In this document: positions 53,728-63,947 of the stretch, one piece after another | Layout of the letters: each line of letters opens with the position of its first letter | Numbering within the stretch: position 1 is the stretch's first letter | Assembly: GCF_003443655.1 (NCBI RefSeq) | Contig: NZ_CP031941.1 | Span: 4,276,501 to 4,340,500, forward strand | Reading direction: 5' to 3' | Source of the DNA: Nostoc sphaeroides | GTDB lineage: Bacteria > Cyanobacteriota > Cyanobacteriia > Cyanobacteriales > Nostocaceae | DNA length: 64,000 nt | Translations under genes and position numbers: made by a program | Notes under the pieces: model-generated | Seen by the model: the letters and a program-made list of their open reading frames with translations, nothing else | The model's database searches: none | What the model was told of the DNA's origin: nothing

Positions 53728-54325
53728 AAATTAATATCTAAGTTCTAAAACTGCATCGAAGCTTTGATCTTTGACGAGAAGCCATCCTTTATCGGACACT
53801 GCATTGCTCTTTCTTAGAGTTCAAACAAGTGTCCGGGGGTATAGGTTGGCAGTCGCCACTCAAACTTTTCTCTGCTAAACGTACTTAAACGTGTCGCTGC
53901 TTCGCACTTTGCTCTTGCTATAGCAAAAGCGGCGTCGCCCAAGTCTTTTTGTATCATGTATGTGGCGTCACTACATACAGCCCATTGTTTGATGGGTAAA
54001 TTAGCCAGATCATACGATTTTTTTTAACTCAAAATCAAAGTACTCAAAATCCAAGAAAGTCTGATCCCGATCGCATCTAGCTGCCGTGGAGGCTATGGTA
54101 AAGGTTACTACGCTCTTTTACGAGCGATCGCAATTGCTTTTGATAAAGATACAAATCTAGTTATATTCACCCCTTAGCAAGAGGCAGGGGAGCAGGGGGC
54201 AGGGGGAAAGCGAGATTCTAGAAGCTTACAGAAGCTTCATTTTCTAGAAGAACTATTGGCAAACTAGGGAAAATTAAAAATCTCCGGTAAATTTGAGTTG
54301 ACCTCATTTATACGCAAAGGATGGC
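53728..54325. other. ~600-bp non-coding region upstream of psbO
   Basis: It probably holds the psbO promoter. It contains a dispersed repeat (CGTGTCGCTGCTTCGCAC with GCAAAAGCGGCGTCGC, 53889-53940), and a TCTAGAAGCTT/AAGCTTCATTTTCTAGA imperfect hairpin at 54213-54246. No gene supported. Confidence 0.45.
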
Positions 54326-54673
54326 ATGAACGATAACAAAAATCTTGAATCAGGGGAGTTGTCCTGTAAACTGCAAGCGATCGCAACTGTAGTGTATGAT
54401 GCAGTTCAAGGTTGTCAAGGCGATACTGAAGCTCTTTTAGCAATGCTTAGGCAATTGGAGCAGTTACACCGAGATATCCGGGATGGGGTTTTTCAAGAGA
54501 GTTTGCCTGTTAACCGTCGGCAACTCTACTCACTACTGAAGGATATTGAGTCTGAGGGAGGCTGGCCTTATATTGAGCGTATGAGACTAGAGGCCTTTTT
54601 AGCGAATTTGCCACAAGAGGCTCCCGCAGAAAATAACCATGAAGTTTTGGAGAGCGATCGCTCATGCGGCTAA
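54326..54673 (+). CDS. Small conserved cyanobacterial protein
   Basis: 115 residues, helical: LSCKLQAIATVVYDAVQGCQGDTEALLAMLRQLEQLHRDIRDGVF, then LPVNRRQLYSLLKDIESEGGWPYIERMRLEAFLANL. No motif, no signal. Resembles short conserved proteins found only in cyanobacteria; function unknown. Its 3' end faces that of the large WD40 ATPase gene. Confidence 0.7.
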   Translation: MNDNKNLESGELSCKLQAIATVVYDAVQGCQGDTEALLAMLRQLEQLHRDIRDGVFQESLPVNRRQLYSLLKDIESEGGWPYIERMRLEAFLANLPQEAPAENNHEVLESDRSCG

Positions 54674-54797
54674 TCATCTCGAAATAAATTTCTAGCTTTG
54701 AATTAACAACTCCGATCGCCTCATCAACCGCTAAACCAAGAGCGGTTGCCCATTGAGGCTTCAATTTAATTCATAATTATTAATTCATAATTCGTAA

Positions 54798-57700
54798 TTA
54801 AAAAGGGTTTGTATTGGTTATGCCATCACAAAGAATGCGATCGCGCTTTTCAAGATTGCGGTTGTGTTTCAGGTAATCGCCCACCCAGTCGCAACCACGA
54901 ACAAGCAGATCATCAAGATGTAAATTCCACAGAATGATCGTGTTGTCATCACTGGCTGATGCTAGTGTTTGACCATCTGGGCTAAAACTGATACTTAATA
55001 CCGGAGCGCGATGCCCATTGAGACTTTTAATTAATTTGCCTTCACGGCTCCAGAGTTTCACTGTACTGTCCCAACTGGCGGCGGCGAGTAATTCCCCATT
55101 GGGGCTGAAAGTTACGGCATTGATGCTATCGCTGTACCCCTTTAATAAGGTTTTTAACAACGTCCCATCCCGCCGCCACAGTTTCACGGTGTTATCCCAG
55201 CTGGCAGAAGCCAGTAACTCGTCAGTGGGACTAAAGCTAACACCCATCACCCAACTGTCATGGGGCGAAAAAGTTTTGAGCAAAGTACCATCCCAACTCC
55301 ACAGTTTCACAGTTTGGTCATCACTGGCGGAAGCTAAAATCTGACTATCAGGACTAAAATTTACACTATTTACCCAACCCTCATGCCCCACTAAGGTTTT
55401 GAGCAACTTGCCCTCACGGTTCCAAAGTTTCACTGTTTTATCTTTGCTAGCTGATGCCAAAAATTGACCATCGGGGCTGAAACTTACGCTCATCACACTA
55501 TCGGTATGCCCGTGGAGAGTCATGATTAAAGTACCGTCAAGCCGCCAAAGTTTCACAGTTTTGTCATAACTCCCTGAGGCCAGCATTTCACCCTTGGGGT
55601 CAAAACTGACACTAGGAATTTGATTTGTATGCCCGACTAAAGTTTTGTAAAGTCGGGTTTTGACCTCACCTCTACTGGTGTATCGTTGCCAAAGTTTGAC
55701 AGTGCGATCGCTACTACCAGAAGCTAGCATCTGACCGTCGGGACTCCAAGCAACGCTCAAAACTCGCCTCTGATGCCCTTGAAGAATAGACGGTTTTGGC
55801 GCATCTAAACTCCATAGTTTTATGCTTTTGTCATAACTTCCTGAAGCTAGAAATTTGTTATTTGGACTGAAAGCGATGCTGACAACAGCATCGCTGTGTC
55901 CTTTGAAGGTTTTGAGTAAGGTACCAGTAATACTCCAGAGGTTTATGGTGTTGTCTTCGCCTGCGGAAGCTAACTTTTGATTATCAGAACTAAAGCTCAA
56001 ACTCCATACTCTCCTAGTATGGTGGCGTAAAGTTTTGTAAAGACGAAAGTCAAAACCGTCTTTAGTGCTGTTAATTTCCCTGAGCCAAAGTTTCACTGTT
56101 TTATCTCGCCCTGTTGACGCTAACAGTTTCCCGTTGGGGCTGAAAACAGCCATCATCACATTCTGCTGATGTCCCTGCAAAGTTGTAACGAGGCTACCGT
56201 CCCGTCGCCAGATTTTTACAGTTTTGTCGTCGCTGGCGGAGGCGATGAATTGACCATCGGGACTGAAGTTTACCCAGTTAACCCAGCCTTGATGTCCTTT
56301 CAGGATTTTTACTAAACTACCGTCTTTGCGCCAGATTTTTACGGTTCTATCCTGACTGGCGGTAGCTAACAACTCGCCATCAGGACTGAAACTAACGCTG
56401 TCAACAGAATCACCGTATCCTTTGAGGGTTTTATATGGCTTGCGGTCAAATTCACCTGTAACCCGGTTTTTGCGCCAGATTTGCACTGTTTTGTCGAGGC
56501 TGGCGGAGGCGATAAATTGACCATCAGTGCTAAAAGTTACACAAGTTACGGCATTAGTGTGACCTTTGAGGGTTTGGAGTAAGGTACCGTCAGGACGCCA
56601 AATTTTCACCATGTTATCTTGGCTACCTGATGCTAGCAACTGACCATCTGGGCTGAAAACTACTCCCCAGACAATATCAGTATGCCCTTCTAAGCGGTTA
56701 GCCTCTGTTACCCCATAAACTGCCTGTTCGAGGGCTGTCACCACCCGCATTCGGGTATCTGGTTGCACTCCATCAGCCTGTTTAAGTTCTCTCCAAGCCC
56801 GCAAACTTTCTAATAGGGCATCAAATTCTTTATTAGAGGCAAATAAAGCTTCACTAGCAGCAGCGATCGCACTAATGTGCAAGTTGCTTTCACTGCGTTC
56901 AGCTCGTAGAGTTTGGCGGATTGCTGCTCTTTTTTGCAAGTCGGCTTGCCACCATAATGCTGCTATTGTTCCCCCCATGATTGCCAGCACTGCGCCTGCT
57001 ATTCGTGCTTCCCGCAGTCGCCGTTGTAATACCAAATTGAGTTGCTTTTGACTAAGTTGTTGGGCGACTTCAGCTTGAGTTTTTTCAAGTTTAATTTTTT
57101 CTAATTCCGCGAGCATACCATAATTGTTCTTTTGGCGAATTGGTTCAACTAAATAATCGTGAACTAGCTGGTAGCGATCGCCTAACTCTTCTCTAACTCG
57201 CAACACCAAACCTGAACCCACCAATATTTCTAAAATCAGTTCCCCAACTGTGTCAAAGCTTGATATTGTATCTATATCATGATTATTAACTAGTGCAACT
57301 GCTAAATCAGCTTTAGTTTTTAACGGTCGCGTGCCCTTTTCATCTGTTAACTCAAATAATAGTTTCCAAGTTAACTCTTCATTCTCCTGACCACAATCTT
57401 TAATAACCTCCCCAAGCCAGCGTTCCACCAATTTTGTCGAGCCGCCGCAAAGCTTATATTGTGCGAGTGTGGTAATGTTTTCTATTTGTAGTTGAGCGCC
57501 AACTATTTGTAATTCAATTGGATGTACTTCGTCTAGTTTTCCTGTTAAATCCTGGACTAATCGGTTAATTAATTCATCACTCAATTCAGAATGGGAACGC
57601 TGAGTCAGACTATGAATTATGGCTTTAGCATCCTCGCTAGAGAATTTTCCTAGATAGTAGCGAATATCCTTATCGAGAATATTTTTATTAATTACGCCTA

Positions 57701-59849
57701 AATCATATAGACCAATAGTATTTTTTTGGCTCAACCGTTCAAATTCTAGTAAATAATGTAAATAATCTTCTCTTAATGACAGAATAATTTTGACATAAGA
57801 AATATTTAAACATTCACTAAAAAATTGATAAAATTCTATTCTGTCCGTAGGAAGATTACTAATAAAGAAGAATTCTTCAAACTGGTCTAAGATGATAATT
57901 ATTGTGTAATTGCGCTCGGCTGCTAACCGAATTTTTTCTAGCAGTATAGTGGGTGTAGAGTCAAGATTAACTGGTATTCCTGTGGATGCCAACACTTGAT
58001 TTAAACTGCTAATTAAGACTGTGAGCCAATCAGTGTAAACAGACAAAACAATAGGTATAGGAATGCGTTCACCGATAACTTTACCTTTGAGCGCTGGGAC
58101 TAAACCAGCTTTGAGAGTTGAACTTTTACCTACACCGGATGGCCCATAAATGACTGTGAGCTTGTAGTCTGCACGACTAATTCTTTCAATCAAACGATTG
58201 ACATCTTGCTGCCGTCCAGAAGCAGATATTTCTTGGGCAACTCCTTCAGAAATAAACGGTATTTTTTGAGGTTCTAATGCTGGGTTAATTTTAGAGTGTT
58301 GCGGCTGCAATTGACTTGCCCCAATGAAGGCACGAAAGCCATACTGATGTTCTATTTGAATTTTTTCTTGCTTGAGCTTAAAGGCTTCTGTATAGTCATG
58401 ACGCTCAAAAAAGTAAAGCGATCGCAATTCTTCTAAAATTTCTAAATAAAGGGATGGTTGATGTTGTAGCTCACAAACTACCCTCGCCCATTCCAGATTA
58501 TTGATAGCCTCCTCTGGCTCACCTAGATGCCTTTGTGTACGTGCAAGCAAGAGAAGATACCAACTTTCTTGTCGTCGCCTTCGCAAAGCGTCTTGCAGAG
58601 AAGCTTGCGTTACTTCTTCGGAGATAGAAAGTGCTGTATTTGCTAATTCATGAGCCAGTATCCAATTCGACCCAGAAACTGCCACATTTGCCAAAAAGCC
58701 ATAATCTTGAGCAACTTGTGCAGGACTTCCATAGGTTTTATGTAGATGTAATGACTTTTGAGCTAATTCTTTTAAGTCATCCCAGGCTTGTAAACGTTGC
58801 AGCATTTCACAAGCAGGCAAAATAAATTTAGCAACTAAGTCTTCTCTTTGTACCTCCTCCAATATTTCTAGGCATTGTTTAAACCACAACAGAGCATGTT
58901 CGCAATAGCTACTATTATTATTCTGGTGTAAGTCTGCCATTCGGTGATAACACAGCCCTAAATGGAATAGTACTATTGCTTGCTTGAGTAAAGATGAGTG
59001 AGGGATAGGGTGAAGATATGAGAGGCGTAAAGAAGAATTACTTTCCCATGCTGCGACTCTCTTCGTTTCCTGCTGCCACAATGCTAGGCTTCTTTGATAA
59101 TTGGCTAAAGCACCATTAATTTGATCGTTAGCGTATTTATCTCGCCCTAAAACAAATTCTAAACTAGCTTCTAATCCTGGTGTTAATTGAAAGCCGTAAA
59201 GGCGCAGCAAATCATTACGGGCTGATTCTATTTCGTGGCGGTGTTGAGACTTAGGATCTAAATCTAAGGAGGCGTTAGATAAAAATGTTTCGGCACCTGC
59301 TTCTAAAACTTTGGTAAATAGAGATTCTGCCTCTTGGTGGATCAAAGCAATTAAATCTGCCTTTGCCATTTCAAATTTAATTGTGGTTGCAGCCCAGCTT
59401 TTAAAATCAGGTGCTAATCTTGAAAGCAATGATGCCACATCATCTTGTAACCACAATACCACTGGAAATGGAAAAGTCGCGGCATATATGTCTCTTGCTT
59501 GGTTAATGCCTGTAAGTAAGTTTTCCAAGTTGATAGTTGACTCAATACCGAAAACCATCACAGATGATGGTAAAGAGTCTGTAAGGACAGCAGGATTATC
59601 TAAAGATAAATCTGAGACTATTGTGTTGTGTAAGGAAGTAGTTGATGGATTCAGAACGACTTCTCTAATATAGATGTCTTTGCTGATGGAGCGAATATTT
59701 TCTAACATTTGCTCACGTAATTGCCTATAGTTACACCGAACTAAAATTAGGGCAAATTGACCTTCGGAAAGTGCGATCGCTCTAATCAGTCTTTGCAAAG
59801 TATGCTGATTTTCTTTTGTGTAGACTTGTAGCTGCTTGTCAGTAGTCAT
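54798..59849 (-). CDS. STAND-type ATPase with 14 WD40 repeats
   Basis: 1683 residues. An N-terminal unrecognised domain (~1-180; FALILVRCNYRQLREQML) is followed by TPR-like helices (~230-490), then a STAND P-loop domain: Walker A VIYGPSGVGKSSTLKAG (~567), Walker B IIIILDQFEEFFF, and later arginine/winged-helix regions with YQLVHDYLVEPIRQ. One hydrophobic helix (IAGAVLAIMGGTIAALWW, ~960) precedes two seven-bladed propellers' worth of WD40 repeats (about 1075-1660), ending in a short tail. This is the nucleotide-switch plus sensor layout of nSTAND proteins, which in bacteria include anti-phage sensors. A partner P-loop ATPase gene lies upstream on the same strand. Confidence 0.92.
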   Translation of the reverse strand: MTTDKQLQVYTKENQHTLQRLIRAIALSEGQFALILVRCNYRQLREQMLENIRSISKDIYIREVVLNPSTTSLHNTIVSDLSLDNPAVLTDSLPSSVMVFGIESTINLENLLTGINQARDIYAATFPFPVVLWLQDDVASLLSRLAPDFKSWAATTIKFEMAKADLIALIHQEAESLFTKVLEAGAETFLSNASLDLDPKSQHRHEIESARNDLLRLYGFQLTPGLEASLEFVLGRDKYANDQINGALANYQRSLALWQQETKRVAAWESNSSLRLSYLHPIPHSSLLKQAIVLFHLGLCYHRMADLHQNNNSSYCEHALLWFKQCLEILEEVQREDLVAKFILPACEMLQRLQAWDDLKELAQKSLHLHKTYGSPAQVAQDYGFLANVAVSGSNWILAHELANTALSISEEVTQASLQDALRRRRQESWYLLLLARTQRHLGEPEEAINNLEWARVVCELQHQPSLYLEILEELRSLYFFERHDYTEAFKLKQEKIQIEHQYGFRAFIGASQLQPQHSKINPALEPQKIPFISEGVAQEISASGRQQDVNRLIERISRADYKLTVIYGPSGVGKSSTLKAGLVPALKGKVIGERIPIPIVLSVYTDWLTVLISSLNQVLASTGIPVNLDSTPTILLEKIRLAAERNYTIIIILDQFEEFFFISNLPTDRIEFYQFFSECLNISYVKIILSLREDYLHYLLEFERLSQKNTIGLYDLGVINKNILDKDIRYYLGKFSSEDAKAIIHSLTQRSHSELSDELINRLVQDLTGKLDEVHPIELQIVGAQLQIENITTLAQYKLCGGSTKLVERWLGEVIKDCGQENEELTWKLLFELTDEKGTRPLKTKADLAVALVNNHDIDTISSFDTVGELILEILVGSGLVLRVREELGDRYQLVHDYLVEPIRQKNNYGMLAELEKIKLEKTQAEVAQQLSQKQLNLVLQRRLREARIAGAVLAIMGGTIAALWWQADLQKRAAIRQTLRAERSESNLHISAIAAASEALFASNKEFDALLESLRAWRELKQADGVQPDTRMRVVTALEQAVYGVTEANRLEGHTDIVWGVVFSPDGQLLASGSQDNMVKIWRPDGTLLQTLKGHTNAVTCVTFSTDGQFIASASLDKTVQIWRKNRVTGEFDRKPYKTLKGYGDSVDSVSFSPDGELLATASQDRTVKIWRKDGSLVKILKGHQGWVNWVNFSPDGQFIASASDDKTVKIWRRDGSLVTTLQGHQQNVMMAVFSPNGKLLASTGRDKTVKLWLREINSTKDGFDFRLYKTLRHHTRRVWSLSFSSDNQKLASAGEDNTINLWSITGTLLKTFKGHSDAVVSIAFSPNNKFLASGSYDKSIKLWSLDAPKPSILQGHQRRVLSVAWSPDGQMLASGSSDRTVKLWQRYTSRGEVKTRLYKTLVGHTNQIPSVSFDPKGEMLASGSYDKTVKLWRLDGTLIMTLHGHTDSVMSVSFSPDGQFLASASKDKTVKLWNREGKLLKTLVGHEGWVNSVNFSPDSQILASASDDQTVKLWSWDGTLLKTFSPHDSWVMGVSFSPTDELLASASWDNTVKLWRRDGTLLKTLLKGYSDSINAVTFSPNGELLAAASWDSTVKLWSREGKLIKSLNGHRAPVLSISFSPDGQTLASASDDNTIILWNLHLDDLLVRGCDWVGDYLKHNRNLEKRDRILCDGITNTNPF

Positions 59850-59905
59850 TGGTTATTGGGCACTTTTACTGAGCGAAGTCGAAGTATTGGGCATTGGGAA
59901 TGGGG

Positions 59906-60013
59906 TATAGCGGTTCTCGTTTACGTGAGGTACACCCGTAGGGGCACGGCACTGCCGTGCCCTTACACCTCGCGATATAATGTTGTACCGCATCTGAATG
60001 GGAACCCCTATAT
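59906..60013. repeat. Palindromic dispersed element between the two ATPase genes
   Basis: Outer arms TATAGCGGTTCTCGTT and (inverted) AATGGGAACCCCTATA are imperfect repeats; the centre is a perfect GGGCACGGCA/TGCCGTGCCC stem around one base. A ~108-bp host repeat able to form a cruciform. Confidence 0.6.
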
Positions 60014-60072
60014 TGGGTATTAGTTATTAGTCCAATGGCAAAGGACAAAGGACTAATGACTCACCGTAAGTG

Positions 60073-61404
60073 TTACTTTTTTTGTTGCCAAGCTAAAACT
60101 TTTTCTGTTTCTCCTAAGGCTGGACTGATGCCGAACCAGCGCCCCAGAGGATCACGATATTCAAACAGATACATGCTTCTTAGTAAGCTTTGGTAGTCAG
60201 ACTCACCTTTAACTCTCTGCTGCTGCACTACTTCAAACAATAATTCCCACTGGGATTCATCAATAGCTAATAGCAAATCGTCGCGGTAGTCTTTAATCAC
60301 GGCTTCTAAGCAGTCCTTAGAAAAAGGTGGATCTTGTCGTTGCAGGCAGCTATAAAGTAAACCTAATAAATTACGAATGTGACCACCACTAACGCGACAT
60401 ATCCGATCTAAAGTTTGGGAGTGATCGAATAATTCTGTAATTAATAAAAGCCTTTCATTCAAAGGAACTTCTGGAAAAGCTCTTGCTAAGACTAACTGGC
60501 GCACTAGTGACATCCCTGGTTCGTAGTCACTGCCATCTCTTTGGCGCACTAATACCATCGGTAATACTTTTGGCGCAATTCCTCCCCCCAGGCGATTTTT
60601 TAGTGTCTCATACTCATTGGAGAAAATTAACGTTAGGGGAATTGTATAAACTAAGTGGCATTTGAGTCGGCGTAGCTGTTCGCCTCGGTCGATAAAAAGA
60701 TATTCTGGTTGCGATCGCCCCGATGCTAAGGGACGCATATCGACTCGATCCAAATTATCTACAATTACTACCAGCCCTTTTTGACCCCGTTGCTTCAGCT
60801 GTTCAACAGCCTTTTCTAAAATTTCTTCGTTAATCGCTTGCAAAATACTATTGGTACGTGGTTCCAGATATTGCCTTAGTTGATTCCGCGCCTGGGTACT
60901 ATCTTTGGTTTTAGCGGTAATTTTGGCAATACCCAACGACAACTCTGCTTGTCCAGAAAGCTCTATCGGGCTTTGCAAAAAATCGCCTACTTCTTTAAAC
61001 AAATTGGTAAAGTAACCACCTTTGAGTTTGATGTTAATGCCTTCTAAACTGGCACTGACTTGACGGGCTACACTCAGCAGAATATCGCTGATATCAATAT
61101 CCGCCATATCTAAGTCTTGACTGGATTCAAAGTAAACTACATGAAATCCCGCTAATTCTAGTTCTGTCTTCAGGCGTTGCAATTCCGTTGACTTCCCGCA
61201 GCCAATGTGACCCGTAAATAACTGGCAGGTTGGCTCATCAGGAGAAATCCGAACGATAGTCCGTTGCAATTCTTCGACAATCTTGCAACCCCGGACATCA
61301 GCAAAATCTATGTAATATTGGCGATCTAGCACGTTACTTATATTAAGCGTGTAGCTTGGGTTACATGCTTTATAAAAACGTGATAAATTTAATGTCGTTT
61401 TCAT
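60073..61404 (-). CDS. P-loop ATPase, probable partner of the STAND-WD40 protein
   Basis: 443 residues. N-terminal ACNPSYTLNISNVLDRQYYIDFADVRG precedes Walker A FTGHIGCGKSTELQRLK (~70) and Walker B KGLVVIVDNLDRV (~215), with sensor-like LKCHLVYTIPLTLIFSN and GGHIRNLLGLLYSCL later. The fold is AAA/KAP-NTPase-like, as in the ATPases that accompany WD40 or STAND proteins in filamentous cyanobacteria. Transcribed in the same direction ~220 bp ahead of the STAND gene, so the two are probably co-expressed; the gap holds a repeat. Role could be signalling or defence. Confidence 0.8.
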   Translation of the reverse strand: MKTTLNLSRFYKACNPSYTLNISNVLDRQYYIDFADVRGCKIVEELQRTIVRISPDEPTCQLFTGHIGCGKSTELQRLKTELELAGFHVVYFESSQDLDMADIDISDILLSVARQVSASLEGINIKLKGGYFTNLFKEVGDFLQSPIELSGQAELSLGIAKITAKTKDSTQARNQLRQYLEPRTNSILQAINEEILEKAVEQLKQRGQKGLVVIVDNLDRVDMRPLASGRSQPEYLFIDRGEQLRRLKCHLVYTIPLTLIFSNEYETLKNRLGGGIAPKVLPMVLVRQRDGSDYEPGMSLVRQLVLARAFPEVPLNERLLLITELFDHSQTLDRICRVSGGHIRNLLGLLYSCLQRQDPPFSKDCLEAVIKDYRDDLLLAIDESQWELLFEVVQQQRVKGESDYQSLLRSMYLFEYRDPLGRWFGISPALGETEKVLAWQQKK

Positions 61405-62171
61405 GTATCTAGAGGTGTATGTAGATGCGTGTGTAGATGTGTGTGGATGCAGTTAATTCGTATTTTTTATACAAAAAATCTCTAACCTGGATGTAAGCAG
61501 ACAATTACTTCGCAAGCTGGTAGTATCTTGCAAAAGACAGCACTTGTTACAGATCACTGCCAGTAGTATGGTAGAGATTTAGTTGACCCTAATAACCTTA
61601 AGCATGTCTGTCCTTTTTACACCTGCTATTGAGGTTTTGACAATCTGTAGCTTTTGCTTGACCTGGCACAAACCTTGTAGGCTTGAGTTAATCAGTCAAA
61701 AAAGCTACTAAATTGTATTGTTCCCAGTTTGTATAGCTGATGATCAGGACTGGTATGAATTATAGCAAGCTATACAGAGATTCAGGTTGGAATTAGGTAT
61801 CATTTAATATTCTATTTGTCAAGAAAACAAAATCATAAATATCTTGCATTGAAAAAATATTTGACGATCGCTTGTCGAAAAGACAACAGTAAGTTAAGAA
61901 TGGACACCGGAAACTTGAATTGGAAGGATAACTAGCGCCACGTTCTTTGTGTAGTTACTGTAAAGTGTTACTAAAAATAAAAAAGTCTTGAGGAGAGCGG
62001 CTAACAGATGCCGACAGTGTTTACTGAAGATTAATAATGATACAAGCGCGTCAAAGCAATTCGCAATTCGCAATTCGCAATTCGCAATTATTACCCCACG
62101 CATAAATGCGGGGGCTTGAATGTTGATACTTCGTGTCAAGGAATTTGGATTGTAACCAGAAAGGGGTTTGA
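61405..62171. other. 767-bp intergenic region upstream of ftsQ
   Basis: Divergent promoters are expected (ATPase gene left, ftsQ right). It contains four CAATTCG heptamers (62057-62084) of the STRR type, and a hairpin CCCCACGCAT/ATGCGGGGG (62095-62113) with a following CTTGAAT that may be another IS605-like end remnant. No gene supported. Confidence 0.5.
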
Positions 62172-63026
62172 ATGGCTGGCATAATATCAGTTTCCCGCAC
62201 AAATTTAGCGCAGCGTCGTAAGAAATTACGTCGGCAGAGGCAGATGAGAATTATTCAGGCTATTTGGCGAACTTTTGCCATTACCGGTTTTGCGGGTGGA
62301 TTGCTGTGGATGGCAGTTCAACCAGTGTGGGTGCTAAAAACTCCCAAACAAGTGGTGATGAAATCAGGCAATCAGTTACTGTCAGATGAGACAACTCAAT
62401 CCCTGTTGGTGCTAGCTTACCCCCAATCTTTGTGGCGGATTGAACCGACAGCGATCGCTAACTCTTTGAAGAAACAACCAACTATTGCCGAAGCGATCGT
62501 TAGACGCCGCTTGTTTCCTCCAGGATTAAACATCGAAATCCAAGAACGAGTCCCTGTAGCCGTGACTCAGACACCAAGTGTTCAAAATCAGGGCACTGGC
62601 AACAAAAAAATCACAATCGGCTTACTAGATGCAAGCGGGGCCTGGATGCCTTTAGAAAAATACACATCACTCAATCCCACTAAGAAATTACCCAATCTCA
62701 GAGTCATTGGATTGCCCAAACAATACTGCCTCTACTGGACTCAACTTCATCAAGCTGTAATTCAAAGTCCCGTCAAGGTAATGGAAATTGATTGCCAAAA
62801 TCCAGCGAATTTAATTTTGAAAACAGAACTAGGAAATGTGCATCTCGGTGTTCCAGGCCCCCAGTTGTCTGAACAAATTAAAGTACTCGCCCAAATGCGT
62901 CCTTTAGCAGCAAAACTTAATTCTGGCCAAATAGAGTATATTGATCTGAAAAATCCCGAAATTCCATTAGTACAGATGAACCAAAAAGACCAAAAATTAA
63001 CTCCCAAAATCCCTAAAAACATCTAG
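62172..63026 (+). CDS. ftsQ: FtsQ/DivIB cell-division protein
   Basis: 284 residues. Short basic cytoplasmic tail (RTNLAQRRKKLRRQRQMRI), one transmembrane helix (ITGFAGGLLWMAVQPVWVL), then a POTRA domain (TPKQVVMKSGNQLLSDETTQSLL, PQSLWRIEPTAIANSLKKQ, VRRRLFPPGLNIEIQERVPVAV) and the beta domain. Links early and late divisome components. In Nostoc relatives ftsQ lies directly upstream of ftsZ, which is what follows here. Confidence 0.92.
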   Translation: MAGIISVSRTNLAQRRKKLRRQRQMRIIQAIWRTFAITGFAGGLLWMAVQPVWVLKTPKQVVMKSGNQLLSDETTQSLLVLAYPQSLWRIEPTAIANSLKKQPTIAEAIVRRRLFPPGLNIEIQERVPVAVTQTPSVQNQGTGNKKITIGLLDASGAWMPLEKYTSLNPTKKLPNLRVIGLPKQYCLYWTQLHQAVIQSPVKVMEIDCQNPANLILKTELGNVHLGVPGPQLSEQIKVLAQMRPLAAKLNSGQIEYIDLKNPEIPLVQMNQKDQKLTPKIPKNI

Positions 63027-63947
63027 CGTGTTTAATGTATTCATAGCTCCTAGTAAATTAAGAAGCTTTATGCTGATAAATATATTTATTATTTTCAATT
63101 TTCGAGCAAACCGCCCGAAAATCTGCATTAACTTCTAATTAAAATGAGAAGATAAATCATAAAATCTCTATTGCGAGTAGAACACTTTCAATTATGACCC
63201 CTAACATCTAATAGTAGGGTGCAAGATGTCCGACAATCTGATAATGGGCTATGGTGTGCAAAACGCCTTCTATTCCAAAGACAGTTTAGCTTTATTTTCA
63301 ATCTGTAAAGGAAAATGCCGCCCAAAGTTGCGTAAGCATTGTTTCTGGGCAATCAGTTTAGACTAGTTCCCGGTGCCGTAATTCCTATTGGGTTACGAAA
63401 CCTCTGGAAAAATCTTGATTTGTTGACCACATTAGTGAGGGTTCTTGTAAGATAGACTATTGCTCAAGCACAGTGTCCATTAAGACCCCCCAAACAACAA
63501 ATTAATCAGGTATAGTCTGACAAAGTAAATTCTGGCTTACTTCAACCTTAGGGATAAGTAAGTGTAAGCTAAATTTTGTGTCTAAAGTTGCAGCTATCTC
63601 TAATGGTGAAATCTATTAACAATATTATTGAGGTAGATCAGATGCGCTGTGGTGTATCTTTACAAGTTCTGCCCTCTGGTAAGAATAATGAAGCGATTAA
63701 TGTCTCTTTGATGTTATACAGATCACTTTTAGATAAATGTAGGTATACTTCTCTAGAATTGGCTGTGCGATCGGCTGCCCTGAAAGCTTATCCCATAGCA
63801 AATTTTCGCACTGCCAATTCTGTTAGGCTTGGCAGTAGTGAAAACAATAAAGAACAGTGCCCTAGTATTGTGGCACTGTCAAACTAAAGTTGACTCTGAG
63901 GTGAATAACACCTGAAAAAGTCGTTTATCTACCCTTTGACAAATCCA
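63027..63947. other. ~920-bp ftsQ-ftsZ intergenic region
   Basis: No convincing gene; one 103-codon frame at 63576-63887 has no recognisable features. Such a long leader fits multiple ftsZ promoters. The stretch contains AGACCCCCCAAACAACAAATTAATC near 63483 and an AT-rich segment 63060-63190. No hairpin or HIP1 site stands out. Confidence 0.45.

Noticed and set aside
62095..62148. Second IS605-type right end before ftsQ
   Set aside because: The hairpin and CTTGAAT are suggestive, but the stem is imperfect and no scaffold-like sequence accompanies it; left as an unclassified hairpin.
63576..63887. 103-codon reading frame before ftsZ as a gene
   Set aside because: No Shine-Dalgarno, no recognisable domain and unusual composition; a real small gene cannot be fully excluded.
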